This document shows positions 50,492 to 58,967 of a stretch of 64,000 bases of DNA, in pieces. The stretch covers positions 169,682-233,681 of the forward strand of contig NZ_CALIZG010000023.1 in the NCBI RefSeq assembly GCF_938028775.1, given 5' to 3'. The stretch comes from Mogibacterium diversum_A. Lineage in GTDB: Bacteria; Bacillota; Clostridia; Peptostreptococcales; Anaerovoracaceae. The position numbers and the translations under genes are program-made. The first letter of the stretch is position 1, and every line of letters begins with the position of its first letter. The notes beneath the pieces are model-generated. The model saw nothing but the letters and a program-made list of their open reading frames with translations, was not told the origin of the DNA and ran no database searches.

Positions 50492-50926
50492 CTATTTTCT
50501 CTTATTGATTGTTAGTATTAACTCTACTTGATATACTCCTGCACCACTTTCCTCGATGTCATATAGCATATGATTTGATGGAACTAGATTGACTGCTTCA
50601 TACTTACCTGGTAATTCAGGAAGGAGTCCTTCATCAATCTTTGTTTCAATCCATTCTGAAAGAGACTCCAAAAAGTCATACATATCTTCTCTCGCAGAAT
50701 TATCTACGGCCAAATCCTTTGCGAAAAAAATATATGAATTTTCATAAGTCTTATTCCCAAGAACATCCGTTCTCGTTCTAGAATTACCTGTTGGTGCAAG
50801 TGCGGAAGTTCCACCTTTTACACCTCTCTTTCCCGGTGTATAGTCCGTTTCCATCTCTGACATATTTATAAGCTGCATTCCATCATACTTGGCTAAATAA
50901 TCTTGTACGCTTTTAATGATACTCAT
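50492..50926 (-). CDS. Phage minor capsid / tail terminator-type protein
   Basis: About 144 aa from the ATG at 50926 (MSIIKSVQDYLAKYDGMQLI). The ORF is open to 51004, but the upstream part lies inside the preceding gene and GGGGATAAAACTA supports 50926. The layout (KTYENSYIFFAKDLAVDNSA, YDFLESLSEWIE) fits the minor capsid family that serves as tail terminator in this type of phage. Confidence 0.7.
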   Translation of the reverse strand: MSIIKSVQDYLAKYDGMQLINMSEMETDYTPGKRGVKGGTSALAPTGNSRTRTDVLGNKTYENSYIFFAKDLAVDNSAREDMYDFLESLSEWIETKIDEGLLPELPGKYEAVNLVPSNHMLYDIEESGAGVYQVELILTINKRK

Positions 50927-50931
50927 TAGTT

Positions 50932-51354
50932 TTATCCCCTCGTTATTGCAGCAGCTCCGGATAGTATGCTGTGTAGATGTTGCCTCTTCATTCGTTCGAA
51001 CCACTTAGGTCCTCTCCTAGGTGCTCCGTGATACTGCATATTGCGGTTTGTAAGCTTCTTAGGTGCTTTCCCAACCATCAGCCTGCCATAATAGTGATAT
51101 CTAGCATATGGTGCGTTATACACTACTTCACCCTCACCTGGTACAGTTCCTAGTATGCCGGACTTATCTAACATACCCGAGCGAAATGGAACCATTGGGC
51201 TGCATAACCTAATTACTTCATGGTCAATAAACTTTTGAGCTTTATCAAAGCTTTTGCCCCATAGATTTCCAAATCCTGGATTCCACTTTAGCTCCGCAGT
51301 GCCATTCTTAGTTACAACAATGCACCCCCGCGGTGTTTCTATTTTGTTTGTCAT
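50932..51354 (-). CDS. Phage minor capsid protein (head-tail completion)
   Basis: This 140-aa basic protein (KFIDHEVIRLCSPMVPFRSG, VVYNAPYARYHYYGRLMVGK, GAPRRGPKWFERMKRQH) is of the Minor_capsid_2 type. It starts 4 bp inside the end of the previous gene and is one of the joining proteins between capsid and tail. Confidence 0.78.
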   Translation of the reverse strand: MTNKIETPRGCIVVTKNGTAELKWNPGFGNLWGKSFDKAQKFIDHEVIRLCSPMVPFRSGMLDKSGILGTVPGEGEVVYNAPYARYHYYGRLMVGKAPKKLTNRNMQYHGAPRRGPKWFERMKRQHLHSILSGAAAITRG

Positions 51355-51698
51355 CTTGCAACCACCTCTATATGCTTCTGCCCATCGCCAAAATCAAAAT
51401 TTTCAGCCGATGTGACGAGAAATGCGTTCTTGTGATATAAGATATCGTTTGCCTTATTTATGGCTGTTACAGGTGAAATTCCATCGTATATGATGTCACC
51501 TTTTTCTATGATTACATCATTGATAGATGTAAGTGGTATATATGCAATCAGTTTAGATGAGGATTCAACACCATGCTTTCTGATTGTTTCTCCCTCAATC
51601 TTCTCTACATGCACATCATTCACCACTCTAGTCAGCCACTTATTATCTTCCACCTTGTGATAAATCGTTACAGTTTGTGTGAACATGTTCACGCCCAC
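51351..51698 (-). CDS. Putative minor capsid protein (head closure)
   Basis: This 115-aa protein (VNMFTQTVTIYHKVEDNKWL, VHVEKIEGETIRKHGV, ending FGDGQKHIEVVAR) corresponds to the Minor_capsid_1 group. Overlaps both neighbours by a few bases. Confidence 0.75.
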   Translation of the reverse strand: MGVNMFTQTVTIYHKVEDNKWLTRVVNDVHVEKIEGETIRKHGVESSSKLIAYIPLTSINDVIIEKGDIIYDGISPVTAINKANDILYHKNAFLVTSAENFDFGDGQKHIEVVAR

Positions 51699-52009
51699 TC
51701 AACTCCCTTCCGATATTCGGATAGATAAAGCATGGCTGCATTAAGAAGCCTATCTTTATCAGATACACTATTCACGCTGTAGTGCTTTGACCATGACCCC
51801 ACAGTCTGACTCTCCAGCACCCCCTGATCTACGGTCTGCTTTGCCTCTGCAACAGCGCATATACCATGCTTATAATCATCTGCTTCAACACTAAATCCTA
51901 CGAAATGCTTTCGAATATAAGCACTGGCGAAAGCTTCACGCCCCCGCCAGTCTTCCTCAGATATTGCCTTGCCGCAGAATTCGTCCGTGTAAAACTTATA
52001 TTCAACCAT
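51689..52009 (-). CDS. Head-tail connector-like protein
   Basis: This 106-aa protein (YKFYTDEFCGKAISEEDWRG, AFASAYIRKHFVGF, ending AAMLYLSEYRKGVEWA) has the helical build of gp6/HK97-type connector proteins and sits directly after the capsid gene. RBS AAGGAGGCC. Confidence 0.7.
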   Translation of the reverse strand: MVEYKFYTDEFCGKAISEEDWRGREAFASAYIRKHFVGFSVEADDYKHGICAVAEAKQTVDQGVLESQTVGSWSKHYSVNSVSDKDRLLNAAMLYLSEYRKGVEWA

Positions 52010-52023
52010 TAAGGCCTCCTTGC

Positions 52024-53130
52024 TTATCCAAGCACTCTTGTCGCAAGTTCAGGATAAATTGCTGTGTAACCGTAGAGCACATCCATTGACAGCATCTCCT
52101 TCTTCTTCGTCATGTCATAACCTCTTACTACACGAAGAGAGATTCCGTTGTAGCTAGTTACGTAACTCTCAACTCCTGCTGGTGCCTGAAGTGGTCTTGT
52201 TACATACGCAAAAGCCATAGGGTTAAATGCAAGGTTTGCAGTATGGCTCTTAAGCACTTCAGCCTGCACACCCGCATTAGCTGTAATCTCTGGAGCTACA
52301 CTAACGCGAATATCGGTCCCTGAAACTGAGACATCCTCTGTAACAGCATACTGCTTTCCAACAATAGTGATAATATCTCCCTTAACGAGGGTTCCTGTAA
52401 GTCCTGTTCCTGTAAGTACAACCTCGTTAGACTTTACAACCTGTGTCTTAACAGTAATGTTACCGCTAGTTACCTTGAGTGTACCTGCAGTATGTTTTCT
52501 CACAGCCTGGGACATGTAGTTATCAAGTCCCATTACTCTACCGATTGAGCCCTCTCTGAGAGCACTGGTAGAACCTGACTTCTCAGCATTAACGATTGCT
52601 GGGACAGTGGAGAATGCAGCATCAGCTTCAGCATCCCATACTCCAACTCTTCCAGCAACTGGCACGAGCTGCTTATTAAGCTGCTTTCTTACATTTGCAA
52701 GATCCGTCAGTTCAGTTGGCGTCGTACCTGCCTTTCCCACAGCTGTAGGAATGAACTTATATAGATCTAGTCCATCATTGTTAATCTTCTCTGCAAGAGC
52801 GACTGCTGCTGGTTCAAGAAATAGTCTGTTTAGGTCATCTACGTTAGTAGCTCTCTGTATTGCGCTAAACTCCACATCTACTGTAGCTAGCTTGTCTAGT
52901 TTAACCTCTACAGATTCCTCCTCGATTCCCTGTGGCTTAACTCCCTGCGCCTCATTGAATTCCTCTGCAATGAGTTTTACAGGCTTCTTGACCTGAATCT
53001 TGGTTCCAAGTCCTGGCACAAAATCATTTGAGAAATCTCTGTGCACTAGGTTAGGGAACACTAGATTGTTCACTAGTCTAGGCAGTGTCTGTCTTGCGAT
53101 ATTTTTTACTTCAAGAAAATTGTTTGGCAT
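52024..53130 (-). CDS. Major capsid protein, P22-coat type
   Basis: This 368-aa protein begins MPNNFLEVKNIARQTLPRLV and has the P22-type coat pattern (LVFPNLVHRDFSNDFVPGLG, EESVEVKLDKLATVDVEFSA, and an inserted beta domain around 215-290: ITVKTQVVKSNEVVLTGTGL). It forms the shell with the scaffold protein coded just upstream. Size is slightly below P22 gp5. Confidence 0.88.
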   Translation of the reverse strand: MPNNFLEVKNIARQTLPRLVNNLVFPNLVHRDFSNDFVPGLGTKIQVKKPVKLIAEEFNEAQGVKPQGIEEESVEVKLDKLATVDVEFSAIQRATNVDDLNRLFLEPAAVALAEKINNDGLDLYKFIPTAVGKAGTTPTELTDLANVRKQLNKQLVPVAGRVGVWDAEADAAFSTVPAIVNAEKSGSTSALREGSIGRVMGLDNYMSQAVRKHTAGTLKVTSGNITVKTQVVKSNEVVLTGTGLTGTLVKGDIITIVGKQYAVTEDVSVSGTDIRVSVAPEITANAGVQAEVLKSHTANLAFNPMAFAYVTRPLQAPAGVESYVTSYNGISLRVVRGYDMTKKKEMLSMDVLYGYTAIYPELATRVLG

Positions 53131-53135
53131 AATTC

Positions 53136-53753
53136 TTACTTCCTTTCGTTTTCTTCGAGTCTTTTGTAATACTCTTCATCTGATAGTTTGTCGAGATCAG
53201 GCTCTGCTCCGCCTCCGTGATTTCCACCACTCGAGAACCCTCCTGCTCCGCCAGTTACACCATCGTCACCATCATCCTTTTTAAACAATGCGGGTGATGC
53301 TTCCATCATTGGCTTTAGGATGTCAGATAGACCAATAGGGTTACCCTGACTATCAAAAGCAAACTTATCGATGCCACCATGTTTATACATGATGTAATCA
53401 GGATCCAGTGCCCCTTGACCTCTTAGTGCATCCTTTAAGGCGTATTCCTTTTGTAGGTCGCTAGTCTTCTTTTTCTCTGCTGCAATATCAGCATCATACT
53501 TATCCTGCCATTCCTTGGCATCATTACGCAGCTTGTCAACATCGACCCCATCGAACTTATCGACCTTCTCTTTCAGACCCTTGATAGTCTGATCAGCAAT
53601 ATCAAGTTCTTTCTGTTTGTCCTGTGCTGTCTTATCCTGTGCTGCTTTAATGTCTTTGCCATTTTCTGCAAGGATGTTTTCGACGGTATCTTTCAGCTTT
53701 TCATCAGATACTCCAGCTTCCTTCAAAACTTTCTCGATCTCTTCTCTTTTCAT
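53136..53753 (-). CDS. Phage scaffolding protein (GP20 type)
   Basis: About 205 aa from the ATG at 53753 (MKREEIEKVLKEAGVSDEKL), with GGAGGACACA before it. N-terminal coiled coil (LDIADQTIKGLKEKVDKFDG), a middle block (ALRGQGALDPDYIMYKHGG), then a Gly-rich hinge (GGAGGFSSGGNHGGGAEPD) and a short charged tail for coat binding. Typical of phage minor structural GP20 scaffolds. Confidence 0.85.
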   Translation of the reverse strand: MKREEIEKVLKEAGVSDEKLKDTVENILAENGKDIKAAQDKTAQDKQKELDIADQTIKGLKEKVDKFDGVDVDKLRNDAKEWQDKYDADIAAEKKKTSDLQKEYALKDALRGQGALDPDYIMYKHGGIDKFAFDSQGNPIGLSDILKPMMEASPALFKKDDGDDGVTGGAGGFSSGGNHGGGAEPDLDKLSDEEYYKRLEENERK

Positions 53754-53768
53754 TGTGTCCTCCATTCT

Positions 53769-53883
53769 TTTATCCGCTACGCCATCTTTTACGGCAGGCG
53801 ACGCCGATGCGGCTCACATTTTACGCCGATGAGCAGGCGAGTAATAAAATTCAGTCAGTTTTACGCCTTGACTGGGCGAATAT
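53769..53883 (-). ncRNA. Leader with repeated hairpin-GTAAAA units before the scaffold gene
   Basis: On minus this segment reads CGCCCAGTCAAGGCGTAAAA, then CGCCTGCTCATCGGCGTAAAA-like and CGCCTGCCGTAAAA units: three short GC hairpins each ending in GTAAAA, separated by 20-30 nt. The unit pattern (CGCC, loop, GGCG, TAAAA) is clear in the first two copies and looser in the third. It lies between a terminator (53890-53908) and the scaffold start codon, so it would be the 5' leader of the capsid transcript. It may bind a phage protein or tune translation. Confidence 0.5.
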
Positions 53884-53889
53884 AAAAAA

Positions 53890-53908
53890 CAGAGGTGCGC
53901 ACCCTCTG
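53890..53908 (-). terminator. Terminator upstream of the scaffold gene
   Basis: CAGAGG / CCTCTG stem with a GC-rich loop; on minus TTTTTTATA follows. It lies between a 46-aa gene and the scaffold leader. Confidence 0.7.
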
Positions 53909-53912
53909 CAAT

Positions 53913-54053
53913 TTATCTAATGTTATAAGCACCCTGCCTCTTCAAATGCTTTTTGTAGTTTTGGAGCTTGGGAGTTTCTTTTCCTATTTGCCCCTTGATG
54001 CTATATTCTGTCCCAAGTATATTTACTTTGTCTTTTAATTCTAAAGATTCCAT
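53913..54053 (-). CDS. 46-aa phage protein of unknown function
   Basis: This short gene (MESLELKDKVNILGTEYSIK, ending LKRQGAYNIR) has a good ribosome site (AAGGAGAGATA) and lies between two terminator hairpins (53890-53908 and 54080-54101). The 'NILGTEYSI' start recalls other small phage proteins, but no family can be assigned. Confidence 0.45.
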   Translation of the reverse strand: MESLELKDKVNILGTEYSIKGQIGKETPKLQNYKKHLKRQGAYNIR

Positions 54054-54079
54054 TATCTCTCCTTTTCTTTGCATGCAAA

Positions 54080-54101
54080 AAGCAGACCGCTTGGTCTGCT
54101 T
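54080..54101 (-). terminator. Terminator after the minor capsid module
   Basis: AAGCAGACC / GGTCTGCTT perfect 9-bp stem with a 4-nt loop; on minus TTTTTGC follows. Strong intrinsic terminator inside the late operon. Confidence 0.8.
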
Positions 54102-54135
54102 TAAAATTCAACTATTACTTAACGTTTTGAGTCTA

Positions 54136-54396
54136 TTACTCCTCTTTAACTTTTCTATCATCATAATCATCACATGCATCTAAAACGCGATCATATATCA
54201 ATTGTGCACCTTCACCAATCTCGTTATAGAACTCCATCTTTTTATCAAAACCATAGCATAGAATCATGTCATCAAGAGCATCAAGGTATTTCCTAATATC
54301 AGTACGTTCCAATTTAATTGCTGCTAGCTCAGACCATTCATCTACATATGGTTTTAAAAATTCTTGTTCTTCACCACTTATTTTTACAACAATCAT
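54136..54396 (-). CDS. Small acidic protein following the minor capsid gene
   Basis: This 86-aa, strongly acidic, helical protein (MIVVKISGEEQEFLKPYVDE, YLDALDDMILCYGFDKKMEF, ending DDYDDRKVKEE) is unknown. It overlaps the minor capsid stop by 4 bp, so the two are coupled. Because the capsid protein ends in a nuclease-like domain, this small acidic partner could be its inhibitor. That is inference from context only. Confidence 0.5.
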   Translation of the reverse strand: MIVVKISGEEQEFLKPYVDEWSELAAIKLERTDIRKYLDALDDMILCYGFDKKMEFYNEIGEGAQLIYDRVLDACDDYDDRKVKEE

Positions 54397-56027
54397 ATCC
54401 CTCTATCCTTTCTGTTAGTTTGTACAAGCATACCAGTTTTAGGATTATATGTAACTTGGCATCCTGAGCCTATCAACATTATAGTGTCTTTATGACGTTC
54501 GGACTTTTTCTCTTTTCCATTAGTTATACAAGCTTTTAATTGTTCAACACTAACACCTGCTCTATTATATTCTCTATCCAAAGCAGAACGCCCAATCATT
54601 CTGCCGACAAAATGAGAGGAATAATCCATAATCTCGATATTCTGCGGCGTCTTTAGCCCCATAATCTGCTCTTCAATCTGACGTGCTGTTTCTCTATATA
54701 CAAGAAACCCAGTTAGTGGGGAAAACTCAGCTTTATTAACAGCCAACACATATTTTTTGAATAGCTTGTACTCAGGAGGGTTATTGTACTTCATGTCGTA
54801 ATAGCTTGCAAGTGTTTTTCTCATTCCTTGACCTTCAAGAGAATAAGCTTTACGAAACCACTGGTAATATTTCCTCGCTTCCCATTGAGATTTACCGGCT
54901 TCACCTTTTCCAAAACCTGCTACTATCATACGGTCATGCTGTGATGGCATGCCTGTCTGATCTTCCAGGTTCTTCAATTTTTCCATATATGATCGCATCT
55001 TTACACTGGATTCTGTTGTATCAAGTCCTGCAGCCTCTTGCATTAGGTATTCTCGTTTCCATCTCCTCCGAGCTCTTTCGTAATACCTATGCATCTGAGA
55101 TACTTCATACTCTGTATATTTCTTGCCATTGTATAAGTAATCCTTAGCTACATATTCGGCCAGCATCTCATCGCTATAAGCAGAAGTTGATAATCCAGGA
55201 TAGAACGGATGGAAATTGTGCCTGCAATTATATCCGCACAACCCTGGTCCTGTTCCGTACCCTGTAGCTTCATAGAAGTTAGGGTATCCCGGTTCCTTAC
55301 CATGTAGTTTAAACACCTTGCCTTGCCACACCTCATGTTCAGGACGCGCTCCGGCATGTGCTGTCGTTTCCACGTATTCGCTATCCACATCTTCCGCTCT
55401 TGCAAGCTGCATGTCTCCAGCTGTCTGATTAATACCGGTCACAATAGCTCTTCTAGCTGCCACTTCTATATTATCAACACGTCCTGAAGGATACCTTACA
55501 GACTCAATTCCTTTTGCAGCTAATGTCTTGATTGCATTCCTTATTGCGGTTTCTGCATCAAAGGCTCCAGATATTACTTGCATATATGCTTGGTCAAGTA
55601 TCTTGCTAAACTGTTTGGATGCATTAGCTGCAGTACTTCTTGTGAGATTACGAAAAGCTTTTGCTGTTCGTCTATATCCAGAATTCATTACAGCTATCAG
55701 AGATGGACTAGCTTCCAGTGGTGGGCATTTCTTTCCTGCCATTGTATGAATCCGATCATCATTAGCTATTGTCTCCATTCCGGCTTCTTTCATTAGCTCC
55801 TTGATTTCTTCAAGGCTTCTTCCCGTGAGCTGTGACAGTCTCCTATTTATCTCGGATTCCACCATTCCCATTGCTTCGAGTTTTCTCTTCTGCCACTGTG
55901 CAGCAGGGATATAAAAATCATATGTGGATATACGCCTTGCCATATCAGCAAGTATTGCTTCCTCTGTTTCTCTATATAGTTCAAGCAAACCTTCTGGTGC
56001 TTCATGCAAGAATTCCGGTGTAAGCAT
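54393..56027 (-). CDS. Phage minor capsid protein with nuclease-like C-terminal domain
   Basis: This 544-aa protein has an N-terminal Phage_min_cap2-type head protein (MLTPEFLHEAPEGLLELYRE, AAQWQKRKLEAMGMVESEIN, ESVRYPSGRVDNIEVAARRA, EVWQGKVFKLHGKEPGYPNF, GLCGYNCRHNFHPFYPG). The last 80-100 residues form another domain: SHFVGRMIGRSALDREYNRA, VEQLKACITNGKEKKS, CQVTYNPKTGMLVQTNRKD. The H..R, K and 'NP-TG-L-Q-N' pattern recalls the phage Barnase/EndoU/ColicinE5-D/RelE-like (PBECR) nucleases fused to capsid proteins. It may cut host RNA or DNA on entry (inference). Confidence 0.8.
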   Translation of the reverse strand: MLTPEFLHEAPEGLLELYRETEEAILADMARRISTYDFYIPAAQWQKRKLEAMGMVESEINRRLSQLTGRSLEEIKELMKEAGMETIANDDRIHTMAGKKCPPLEASPSLIAVMNSGYRRTAKAFRNLTRSTAANASKQFSKILDQAYMQVISGAFDAETAIRNAIKTLAAKGIESVRYPSGRVDNIEVAARRAIVTGINQTAGDMQLARAEDVDSEYVETTAHAGARPEHEVWQGKVFKLHGKEPGYPNFYEATGYGTGPGLCGYNCRHNFHPFYPGLSTSAYSDEMLAEYVAKDYLYNGKKYTEYEVSQMHRYYERARRRWKREYLMQEAAGLDTTESSVKMRSYMEKLKNLEDQTGMPSQHDRMIVAGFGKGEAGKSQWEARKYYQWFRKAYSLEGQGMRKTLASYYDMKYNNPPEYKLFKKYVLAVNKAEFSPLTGFLVYRETARQIEEQIMGLKTPQNIEIMDYSSHFVGRMIGRSALDREYNRAGVSVEQLKACITNGKEKKSERHKDTIMLIGSGCQVTYNPKTGMLVQTNRKDRGI

Positions 56028-56055
56028 ATATCCTCCTTAATAACTATAAGCTGTT

Positions 56056-57567
56056 CTATTTTTGATTAAACCCGAACGGATCCTCTTCATAATTGCTTTC
56101 AGGAATATTAGCTTTTGCAGTGTCGTCACTTTCTCCATACCACTTAGCTCTATACTCCCATTTATTCATAATACCTTCTCTTACATCCTGCATGTCTTGA
56201 GCCCTTTCAGACGCACTATCAGATATGAAGCTATCTCCAAGGTCTATTTCAATCTTTGTTTCTGGATCTACCGTGCCACCTCCAAGCTCTTTCTTTACCC
56301 ATAGGATTGATCTGATAAGTGATTCAAGTGCATCTTTGACAATAAGAGAGTGTTTCCCTGTATTTCTAGTCAAATCTTGACGTCCACCAAGATATTCTGT
56401 AGCGGTTACCTGAACAGACCCTGTACCACTGTTGAAGTGATAGAATTTAGTTCCCAGACCGCACTTAAACGATAGTAAATCTAGCTGAGCCTGAACTCCC
56501 TCTACGTTCTCTGATACTCTGAGGGACGGATTGTGTTCTTGAATAAACTTCTTTGTTCCATCATCATCTATCAGGTCATCACCTGTTTCCACAAATAGCT
56601 GCTGTGCTACATCATCGGGAGTAATAGTCTCTCCGTTCTCATTTCTACGAACAATGCGGCTATTCATGAACACCTTTTTGCCGCCAAGCTTGAAGTCTTT
56701 GTTGAAATTATTGTATGCAAGGTCTACCCCTTCAAGGTTATCTAGCGCATTCGCAAATACAGAAATTCCTAGTGGCGACCCTGGAGCTATGTTGTTCTCG
56801 ATATTTGGCATAACGATAGAAAACAGAGGAACGTTTCCCCCTGTTGTCATTTCTTTAAGTATTCCACCTGGAAGCTCTTGCTTTATCAGACTACCCTCTT
56901 CAGCTTTAAAGTACTCGTTTGTAATTACATACTGTCCGTCTATCAGCCTGTGAGTTTCAAGATATATCATCTTCTCACCTAGCTGCAGCACCTCAGAGGC
57001 AAATACAACCTCTGTTATCTTGCCTGCATGTACAGACAGAGGGATTATGTGGTCTGCAGATAGATACTCAATCCTAATGTCTATGTCAGAACTTGGTATT
57101 ATCTTATTGTTCCTACCGAGCTTTATATTTTCAGCTCTTAACACGAATGCACCTGTACCGAATGCAAAGCTCTTTTCTATCAGTCGATTACCTTGCTGAC
57201 GGAAGGCATTGTTTCTAAGTACACCCTTGAATATATCTTTTTTAGGTTTCTTGCCTTCTTTTCCCTCTTCAGCATCATCCTTTTCTCCGAGTATGTACGT
57301 CTCGGATGCTTCATCATCGATGGCAATATGTAGCTCATCATTCAGTAGTCCTGATGCCCAGTCCTCACATACTTGCTTTGCCATCTTTAATGTATAGAGT
57401 TTGCGTTCTTTCTTCTTGCCATCCAATCCAACCTCTGCAAAAGTGTGAAATGGAGCATAATAGCCCATCCACCATTCTCTCCATATCGATATATTTTGGT
57501 AATAGCTACTATCAAGATTTATGTCGTACTTTTTATTTAAGTGATCAATAACGGTATTTATATTCAT
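56056..57567 (-). CDS. Phage portal protein (SPP1 type)
   Basis: This 503-aa protein forms the DNA entry vertex. It starts MNINTVIDHLNKKYDINLDS, has SIWREWWMGYYAPFHTFAEV, an acidic loop, FGTGAFVLRAENIK and FALDNLEGVDLAYNNFNKDF, consistent with SPP1 gp6-like portals. It follows terL with a one-base overlap at 57567 and is followed after 28 bp by the minor capsid gene. Confidence 0.88.
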   Translation of the reverse strand: MNINTVIDHLNKKYDINLDSSYYQNISIWREWWMGYYAPFHTFAEVGLDGKKKERKLYTLKMAKQVCEDWASGLLNDELHIAIDDEASETYILGEKDDAEEGKEGKKPKKDIFKGVLRNNAFRQQGNRLIEKSFAFGTGAFVLRAENIKLGRNNKIIPSSDIDIRIEYLSADHIIPLSVHAGKITEVVFASEVLQLGEKMIYLETHRLIDGQYVITNEYFKAEEGSLIKQELPGGILKEMTTGGNVPLFSIVMPNIENNIAPGSPLGISVFANALDNLEGVDLAYNNFNKDFKLGGKKVFMNSRIVRRNENGETITPDDVAQQLFVETGDDLIDDDGTKKFIQEHNPSLRVSENVEGVQAQLDLLSFKCGLGTKFYHFNSGTGSVQVTATEYLGGRQDLTRNTGKHSLIVKDALESLIRSILWVKKELGGGTVDPETKIEIDLGDSFISDSASERAQDMQDVREGIMNKWEYRAKWYGESDDTAKANIPESNYEEDPFGFNQK

Positions 57568-58967
57568 CAGTTACTCCTTTTGGATTCAGGAAGCAGCTTT
57601 TTCATAAATCGCTCCCATGAATATTCCCATGCATCTAATATATCTATGTCACTGCTAAAATTATCTAGGCGAACGTCCTTTCCCTTTTCAGCTTCCTTTG
57701 GGTCCCATATCGCTGACTTCAGACCAGCTATCAGAAGTTTGCATTCCGGTAATACCCTCATCCTTCCACTAGCTAGCAAAGTATTACCGCAGTACACACG
57801 ATCCGTAATCTTCTTCTTCGCACTATCACCTATGCTTGCTGTGATACCCGCTGCCCTACATGCTTTAGCCAATCCATTTATCAGATACTGTGCTTCATTA
57901 TCGGCGAATATATAGAGTATAGGGATTCCTGGAAACTCCCTCTTCAGCTCCTCGTAAAATATCAAGAAGCTCTTATTAAGCTTGTCCGGATCTATATCAC
58001 CCTTTTTCCCTTCGATATTCGCATCTTTTACTACATCGACCTCCTGGAATCTGTAGTGGACTGCTGAAGCTACGAATGTTGTTAGAGATCTGTTTCCTCC
58101 AAAGTCTATCCCTATTGAGATAAAGTGTATGGTTCTTAACCATTCCTGCTTTTCGCTATAGTCCTTGAATATCCGAATGTGTTTACTTGGATTATCAGCA
58201 AAGCTTTTATATATGACACCCTCTGCAGCACATCTCTCTCCGAGTATGTCTCTCCTGTACCATATTGATGCAGGATCATAGTCTGCCATCAGTTCTTTCT
58301 GTCTCTGCTTGCTAATCGTTACGTTATCAAACAAGGTAAAATGCTCGTAATTATATCCACTAGGAAACTCACCTGCAGCTGCTTTCTCAGCATACTTGCC
58401 TATGTAATCCTTGTATATCGATGCATATGGATTATCAGGGTTTAAATCCCAAAAGAATTTACGCATCTTAGCTGCTGCCGTACGGTTGATACACTCTTTT
58501 ATCATTGAATCATGATGCAGATTTATCTCTGTGGCTATCCACATACCATATGAGTTACCACGAACTTTTTTATATGAGTCAGCCTTGCCGCCACCTGCAA
58601 ATATAACCACTCTTAGTTTCCTGTTTGTAGACGGTCCTTGTATATACAGAGCCTCATTACCCTTGAACTTTCCCCAGTGACATTGCCCTCTGAATATGTG
58701 CTCAAGTCCGAATCCGTTTGCATCTCCGATATTAAGTTTTGCATTTCCCAGTGTTGAACCACTAGCTAGATGTAGCTTGTCCTTTGTCCTCTTCAGCTCA
58801 TGAGCAAAAGCAAATATATTATCCGTTGTCTTGCCAGCACGGATAGACCCCTCCGCAACATTGTATGTGCAGTCCCTGGATCGTCTCATATACGCCTTGT
58901 GCTTATCTCCAAATCTGTAAGGAATACTCTTTCTCTTAACAGGTTCTTTACTCTTCGGTGCTGCCAT
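57567..58967 (-). CDS. Terminase large subunit (PBSX type)
   Basis: This 466-aa packaging motor has an ATPase domain with Walker A region EGSIRAGKTTDNIFAFAHEL, Walker B-like GMWIATEINLHHDS and coupling motif MRKFFWDLNPDNPYASIY. The nuclease domain starts with SIGIDFGGNRSLTTFVASAV (metal Asp). PBSX/SPP1-like headful terminases have this layout. It overlaps terS by 20 bp. Confidence 0.92.
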   Translation of the reverse strand: MAAPKSKEPVKRKSIPYRFGDKHKAYMRRSRDCTYNVAEGSIRAGKTTDNIFAFAHELKRTKDKLHLASGSTLGNAKLNIGDANGFGLEHIFRGQCHWGKFKGNEALYIQGPSTNRKLRVVIFAGGGKADSYKKVRGNSYGMWIATEINLHHDSMIKECINRTAAAKMRKFFWDLNPDNPYASIYKDYIGKYAEKAAAGEFPSGYNYEHFTLFDNVTISKQRQKELMADYDPASIWYRRDILGERCAAEGVIYKSFADNPSKHIRIFKDYSEKQEWLRTIHFISIGIDFGGNRSLTTFVASAVHYRFQEVDVVKDANIEGKKGDIDPDKLNKSFLIFYEELKREFPGIPILYIFADNEAQYLINGLAKACRAAGITASIGDSAKKKITDRVYCGNTLLASGRMRVLPECKLLIAGLKSAIWDPKEAEKGKDVRLDNFSSDIDILDAWEYSWERFMKKLLPESKRSN

